Shown here: one piece after another, positions 58,899 to 64,000 of the stretch
Layout of the letters: each line of letters starts with the position of its first letter
Numbering within the stretch: position 1 is the first letter of the stretch
Source: Clavulina sp. PMI_390
Lineage: Eukaryota > Basidiomycota > Agaricomycetes > Cantharellales > Hydnaceae
Reading direction: 5' to 3'
DNA: 64,000 nucleotides
NCBI GenBank assembly: GCA_015039315.1
Contig: WIDE01000023.1
Coordinates: 91,487-155,486 of the forward strand
Notes under the pieces: model-generated
Seen by the model: only the letters and a program-made list of their open reading frames with translations
What the model was told of the DNA's origin: nothing
Database searches by the model: none
Position numbers and translations under genes: made by a program

Positions 58899-60259
58899 TA
58901 CACGAATACCCATTTGATGTACACGGTCACGTATCTTTACGAATATCTCTATTTGCACTCACGGCTTGTAGCAATCAAGCATGTCACCGCGCGGAATATC
59001 GTGCACAAACGATTGGTCTGATTGATCATACGAAGACGTCAACTGCGCGCGCGTCTCTTTACCCTGAAGATCCTGATGGCATATACACACCACATACCTC
59101 ATCTGGTAATATCATGACATCCAAACGGAAGACAGGATGTCATGCCCTGAGCGTCAGCGTCACTTGCCTTCTTGCGCTGGATCACACACCCCCTAAGCCC
59201 CTGCGCGCGCAAACTTTTCCTAACCGCTTGAGGTACCGTTTCCTGCCGGGGGTACCTTCTCGGTCTCGGCGGAAGCTGTAGCGTCCAAGTTTAGACCCGC
59301 AACGAGGTGTTTTTACTCGGGAGATGGTTTCGCTTAGACTACTTTGGATGTGCGCGCGCATTCGTGTTGTGATAAACCCTTTGCTACCACTTCCTTGTCC
59401 CCCTTCTTTTGGCGTGTACTCAATCACCACGGTACAGGTAGCTCACCCGGCGTCGGACATACCTCCCTGGCGCCACCGGGCAGCCATGTGCATACTCCAC
59501 TCTTCCCCGGGTGAGCCTCGGGAGTCCATGTTTCTTGTGATGGGAGAATCGTATTTTTCGTGATAGTTTGTTTACTGTTCACACACAAATGATATTGTGT
59601 CCGATGACGATATGTACCAGATCTCTGACTGTTTGACGATGCCTTCTAAACAAAGGTATCGAGGGCCAATCACCACGATGACACGAAGGGGCGAGGAGAT
59701 TTACCTCTGAGTCGTAATTTAGTGTTGCCGAACAACGAGATCATTTTCATCGACTGAAACCTTTCTGGTTCACGGTGCCGACGACGCCTAAACTGTTCTC
59801 CCTCTCCATCTGCAACTCTTTGCTTCTACTGCGGCACGGCTTGAGTAGGATTATTGCAGAAGAAGACTCCATCTTCATGTGGGACAAGTCTATTCAACCG
59901 CAGGATTTCAAATTTGTCTTCCATCACATCAACGAGTGATGTGTGCGTCCCTGAGCAAAATTTGATGAAGCAGCCTTTTGGGGCGATCTCTGTATAGTCA
60001 GGAACAATGCTAGCCAATTTGGATCGCAATTGAGGTTGTGTCGGCCGAGGAATCGTTGGCGATAGCCATGTACAAAGTCTCTGATTGAGTGTACTACACC
60101 CAGTGCAACAGTGAGGGTTAGAATGGCTAGAGCTAGTACTAAAGATACATATACAAATGTAGAAACTGATTGGGGTAGCATGTAGTGTGTATGGTTGATT
60201 GGAAGCAGTGTGATGATGGGATAGGGGAACGGTGTATGAATACGAGGCAACTCGTGACC
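58899..60259. other. Convergent intergenic region with a doubtful small minus-strand ORF
   Basis: Between the F-box gene (+) and TFIIA gamma (-). On the minus strand at about 59924-60179 a frame starts MLPQSVSTFVYVSLVLAL with a clear hydrophobic span, and an overlapping frame at 59826-60029 is also open. They could be exons of a small membrane protein, but no splice joins them convincingly. Otherwise nothing was seen. Confidence 0.4.
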
Positions 60260-60798
60260 CTATTTCGCGTCTGGTGCGTCTGCATTCTTACATGACACTA
60301 TCCGCACTTTGGGCACAGTAACCATCTGGTTTCCGTCCATCTTGAAAGTTGCGTTCTGGACGTCGAACGTCCACACGTCCTCGACAAGACGGTAGTTATG
60401 CAGATGGCCCTGAGGGATGTTTAGTACACGGATGCAAGCGATTCACAACATTACGGAACGCCCAAAATATCTGAAAACAAGCTAACCTTGACAGTGGTTT
60501 TGGTCTTCACTTCTTTCGCAAGTGTCTCGGCCACCGATTTGTCAAACTTGACGAGCAAACTTAGCAAGCAAAAGTCGTGGTTTCAGAGTCTCCCATACCT
60601 GGAGCAACACTTTCATGGCTAGTTGTGGTGTGATAGAGCCAGTCATGATAAGTTCATCGAGCGAATCTGCCAAGGCGGATCCAATCCTATGACACCGCAA
60701 ACCATACGAGGTGAGTTCCACAACAGCTCTAACAGAGTCAAAGGCGATTTCCGTGATATTTACGATGATTGGCGGTAAAACTCATAGAAGATGGGCAT
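60260..60798 (-). CDS. TOA2: Transcription factor IIA gamma (small) subunit
   Basis: Four exons: 60764-60798, 60599-60686, 60487-60546, 60260-60409; 110 aa. It starts MPIFYEFYRQSSIGSAL and continues DSLDELIMTGSITPQLAMKV then LLQFDKSVAE, the helical N-terminal domain. The beta-barrel part reads GHLHNYRLVEDVWTFDVQNA then TFKMDGNQMVTVPKVRIVSC. TFIIA gamma pairs with the large TFIIA subunit to stabilise TBP on the TATA box. Length and all blocks match the family. The first exon is only 35 nt. Start lies 107 bp from the divergent CUE-domain gene. Confidence 0.95.
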
Positions 60799-60905
60799 GA
60801 TGAGACGTGACAAATGACAAGAACCACACTGCTTGGTGGCGTGAAGCGGTGGACGAGGACACGTCACGTGCAGGTTCTCGGTGCCGATCATCTCGAATCT
60901 CGATC
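60799..60905. promoter_or_regulatory. Short bidirectional promoter between TOA2 and the CUE-domain gene
   Basis: Only 107 bp separate the two start codons. TCACGTGC (about 60864) contains CACGTG, an E-box bound by bHLH factors such as Cbf1 in fungi. A shared promoter is inferred. Confidence 0.45.
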
Positions 60906-63342
60906 ATGGCAGGTACGACTGCTGGGGCACTCTCCATTGTGGAACGCTATGCTCGTTCTAAAGCACAAAGCGTCTTAAGCAACCCTGTGGACCAGAATGC
61001 ACCACTAGGGGCCCAGTGGACTCGATGCTTGGCCATCGCCCAACATTTGGCGGACTCTCCCAATGCTGGGGGACTCAAAGCCAATACTTTGCAAGATCTG
61101 GCGATCATATTGCTTGGACACTATCCGAGAGGTAATCCAGATCATAAGCTGGAAACTGTCTTTTCGTCAGCTCTGTCGCAATCCCCAAGTCTTCTCAAGG
61201 ACTTTGTGGAGGAAGTGCCCAAGTCATTTGAGCAGGTGCTATCAATGGCCGTTCTGGAAAGCTCTCAAGAATCCTCGACAAAGTTCATTTGGAGACTATC
61301 CTTGTCCATCGCAGCGATTACGAGAGTAGCCCCTGCTCCAGTCCTGGACGCATTCTCCAAACAAGCTGGACTATTCGTAGCACTAGCAAAGTGTTATGAT
61401 ACCACCCTCACCCATGCCATCACATCCCAACAACAATCTTCTCAGCTAGCGGTTCGCGCGAAAGCGAATATTATAGACACGCTGCACGTCTTGTTCCACT
61501 ATCATCTGATGAAGCAGCAAATCTCGACGTGTCTAGACATAATCTTCCCCATCCTTGATTTACCCACAACCGAACCCCCGTCATCCTCTTCAAAGCCCTT
61601 CGAAAGCCGAACGCTGTTAGGAGACTATGAGGCGACATATCATCTTGCAGACCGGATACCGTCCGCAGATGCCAACGACGTGCGAGCCGATTTCGTCCGC
61701 AATAAACTGAGAACACTTGTTGGACGCGGAAACTCCGGAGAAGGGATCTATGGGCCAGGCGCATTAAGTGCCTTAATTGGAGATGGCGGCCTTGGACTCT
61801 CCGTATCCGGCACCACTGCCAACGTGCACGAGACTTCAACGTTGCTCGTGCCCAGTAGCACCAAGGGTAAAGGAAAAGCCACTCCTTCCCGGCCCTCGCC
61901 ATTAGAGGGTGATTTAGCACCTCAGATCACACAGATCCTTGAGATCCTGCCGGACGAAAGCCCTGACTTCCTCGAAGCCTGCTTGCGCCATCCGCACTTC
62001 AGTGATGGACCAAGTGATAGCACGGCAGAGCGTGTCCTCGGTGCACTATTAGAGGGTGCCACGTTACCCAAAGACCTCGAGCAAGCACGTAGTGGAGAGG
62101 CCGTGACAATCGAAGTACCGGCTCCCCCACCCATCGATTTACTGGCCTCACGCTCGAATGCCTTTGACGACGCTCCGATGGACTTCTCTCGCTTGCGTAT
62201 CGGGAAAAATAGGTACGTGGAGGGGCTTGATATCCCATCATGTTCTGTTTCTGATTGAACTTGCCTATGCGTATGACTTCAGAACCAACGCTGACCAAGC
62301 GCTTCAAGACAAATCATTCGCCGAGAGTATGAAGGAAGATATCCTTCGTCGTGCACGCGCCCAGATGGAAGAAGAGGAAGAGGCAGAACGCCAGGTCCGC
62401 GCTGGGGTACTAGGAACATATGCGACAGCATCAGACGCCGCCGTGCGCACTGTTGCTCATGAGGATGAATTGAGCGACGATGGCGGAGAAGCTGATTTGC
62501 GGCCGCCGAGAGGCCCCATGACGGATGATGGGGAAGCAAGCGAAGACGAGCATGAAATCCGCCAGGTAAGAATGAGGATGCTGTGCGCCGAACTTGTTTC
62601 CAATGGTGAACACTAACGAGTCCACTCCCGAAATATAGAGCTCTACGGAGACCCTGGAGAATATTCTGGAGCTGGCTTATCTCGCCAACGCAAAGGTCTT
62701 TGATCGTGATGCGAATACTCGTCGCTCAAAGGCGCGCGCAGACCTGAGGGCAGAAACCGGTACGTTTCTCACACGGGACTGGGAGAACTTTATTTCCGTC
62801 GAGAGCGGATCCATTGCTGATTATGAGAATCATCTAATTAACGATATTTTCTCTCAGGATGGGACGATGAACAAATCGAAGGATGGAAGATTATGCTTGA
62901 TCGGAACGTAAGCTGCCCTTTTCTTCTTTTCTGTTTTCGGGAACAGACGGTTCATTTATGTACTAAATCCAAAATTCATGTGCCTTCCTACTACTGCGCA
63001 ACACCACTTCTGAATCGTTTGTTTTGACAGCCACTCAAGGATCGGATTCTCGCCAAGCATGATGCCGGTGGCGGGGGTAATCGTAACCGGGCCCAAAATA
63101 CAGCCGACGATACTGATGACGGAGGACCGACCCAAGGTGGTCGTGGAGGGGGCGGTTCCCGTGGAGGACGTGGCGGTGGCTCGAGAGGGGGAGGTGGTGG
63201 ACGTGGTCGTGGACGAGGGTCTGGCGAGGGGGGAGCTCAAAACGCCCGTGACCGTGCCCGTAAGGACCGAGCCGGAAATCAGCAAAGGCGTCGGGGCCAC
63301 GACAAGAAGATGGCTCGAGGGGGTGCAAACTTGGGGGTTTGA
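60906..63342 (+). CDS. CUE-domain protein, Cue3/ASCC2-like, with RGG tail
   Basis: Five exons: 60906-62212, 62283-62565, 62639-62759, 62858-62907, 63031-63342; 690 aa. An in-frame Met 33 codons upstream (60807) is possible but would fall almost on the TOA2 start. The first 300 residues are helical. The CUE domain follows at about 340-385 (PQITQILEILPDESPDFLEA then CLRHP), with the helix pairs that bind ubiquitin. Then come an acidic stretch and, at the end, a Gly/Arg-rich tail (GGRGGGGSRGGRGGG) after WDDEQIEGWKIMLDRN. Cue3 and human ASCC2 belong to the complex that recognises ubiquitinated stalled ribosomes or alkylation damage. The order of parts fits this family. Confidence 0.85.
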
Positions 63343-63693
63343 TCAATGCTTTGCGAATCAAACACGGAAATAAGAATAATTCATTCTGCCCATACCAGAA
63401 TCGTACGATGATACCGATTAAATCTGCTCGAACCAACCCATCCTTTCGACCAATGGGTCAGCGGGTGCCGAGCCCAACCAGGCGCGGATGATTTGGATAG
63501 GCGTGACTTGTTGTGACTGGTTTGTTGCGTCATCGGCGCGGGTGCTTTTGCTTCTCCGACTCGGATGTATTCCGGTTGCTTTCTCGTTCTCCACACTTTT
63601 CTTCCTCCCACCACCATCACTACTTGAGGTCTCATTACTTATTCTACCTCACTAGTTCTCCCCCCCTCTTACTGTGTCACTTATCCCTTTCTC
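63343..63693. other. Intergenic before the last gene
   Basis: 3' UTR of the CUE-domain gene and a C/T-rich promoter and leader (CCCCCCCTCTTACTG just before the ATG). No other gene was seen. Confidence 0.5.
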
Positions 63694-64000
63694 ATGTCTA
63701 CCGCTGCACCTCCCGAACCAATTCCTGCACGAGATCCCAAGATTGACACCATCGGCCCAGATATGTCGACCTCCAAAGTCGGGGGCGTCCCCCCTGAGCG
63801 CCCAGAAGGTGCTCCAGCAAACACACCTCGTTTCATGACTGCAACGTGGAAGGACGATCCTGACATGACGCGCTTCGGCGGAAAGTCGTTCTGGGGCTTT
63901 TTGGCTGATCAACTCCGCTACAAAGGTCCCCAGATCCCTCGCGAAGGGAAGATGGCAGTGCATTCCTACTGGTCACAACGTCAGTCTTCTCCCGCACGCA
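63694..64000 (+). CDS. Unidentified protein, 3' partial
   Basis: Starts at 63694 after a C/T-rich leader: MSTAAPPEPIPARDPKID. It stays open to the window edge, about 102 residues. The end part (GKSFWGFLADQLRYKGPQIP then REGKMAVHSYWS) looks structured. A donor-like GTCAGT at about 63980 could begin an intron. I do not recognise the family. Confidence 0.6.
   Translation, partial: MSTAAPPEPIPARDPKIDTIGPDMSTSKVGGVPPERPEGAPANTPRFMTATWKDDPDMTRFGGKSFWGFLADQLRYKGPQIPREGKMAVHSYWSQRQSSPAR

Overview
This window is nuclear DNA from a filamentous basidiomycete, most likely an agaricomycete. The genes carry many short introns (about 45-120 nt, GT-AG) and tiny exons, coding is on both strands, and the content is fungal: GH79 glycosidases, a thaumatin-like protein, an MFS exporter, a CSC1/OSCA channel and UBC4/5. 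The repertoire would fit a Rhizoctonia-like (Ceratobasidiaceae) genome, but that is inference. One run of N (17387-17962) marks an assembly gap.

Layout. At 0-6.3 kb are the 3' part of a serine-rich disordered protein and a TLC-like membrane protein. At 7.8-20.7 kb lies a local duplication array. It holds four apparently intact copies (A1, A2, A4, A5) and one broken copy (A3) of a multi-pass membrane protein on the + strand. Interleaved on the - strand are one intact GH79 gene and two GH79 3'-end relics. At 21.5 kb is an intron-containing tRNA-Phe. At 22-26.7 kb are an MFS transporter and a thaumatin-like protein. At 27.8-36.4 kb two secreted serine hydrolases (beta-lactamase/PBP fold) on the - strand flank a + strand protein kinase; the second hydrolase carries a one-base deletion. 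At 37-46 kb are a 19-exon CSC1-type channel, two small mitochondrial single-span proteins and RPA3. At 46.9-53.5 kb are two tandem intact GH79 genes on the + strand. At 54.4-63.9 kb is a housekeeping block: UBC4/5, an F-box protein, TFIIA gamma, a Cue3/ASCC2-like CUE protein and the start of one further gene.

The accessory part (7.8-36.4 and 46.9-53.5 kb) looks like an environment-facing set: secreted glucuronidase-type glycosidases, secreted serine hydrolases, a thaumatin-like protein and an exporter, all shaped by recent local duplication. The most distinctive structure is the A/GH79 array, where a membrane gene and a convergent GH79 gene appear to have been copied as a unit and the extra GH79 copies then decayed. 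No CRISPR, viral or bacterial-type system was seen. Exon boundaries were placed by hand from reading frame, GT-AG signals and comparison between paralogs. They are strongest for the GH79, serine hydrolase, MFS, CSC1, RPA3, UBC and TFIIA genes.
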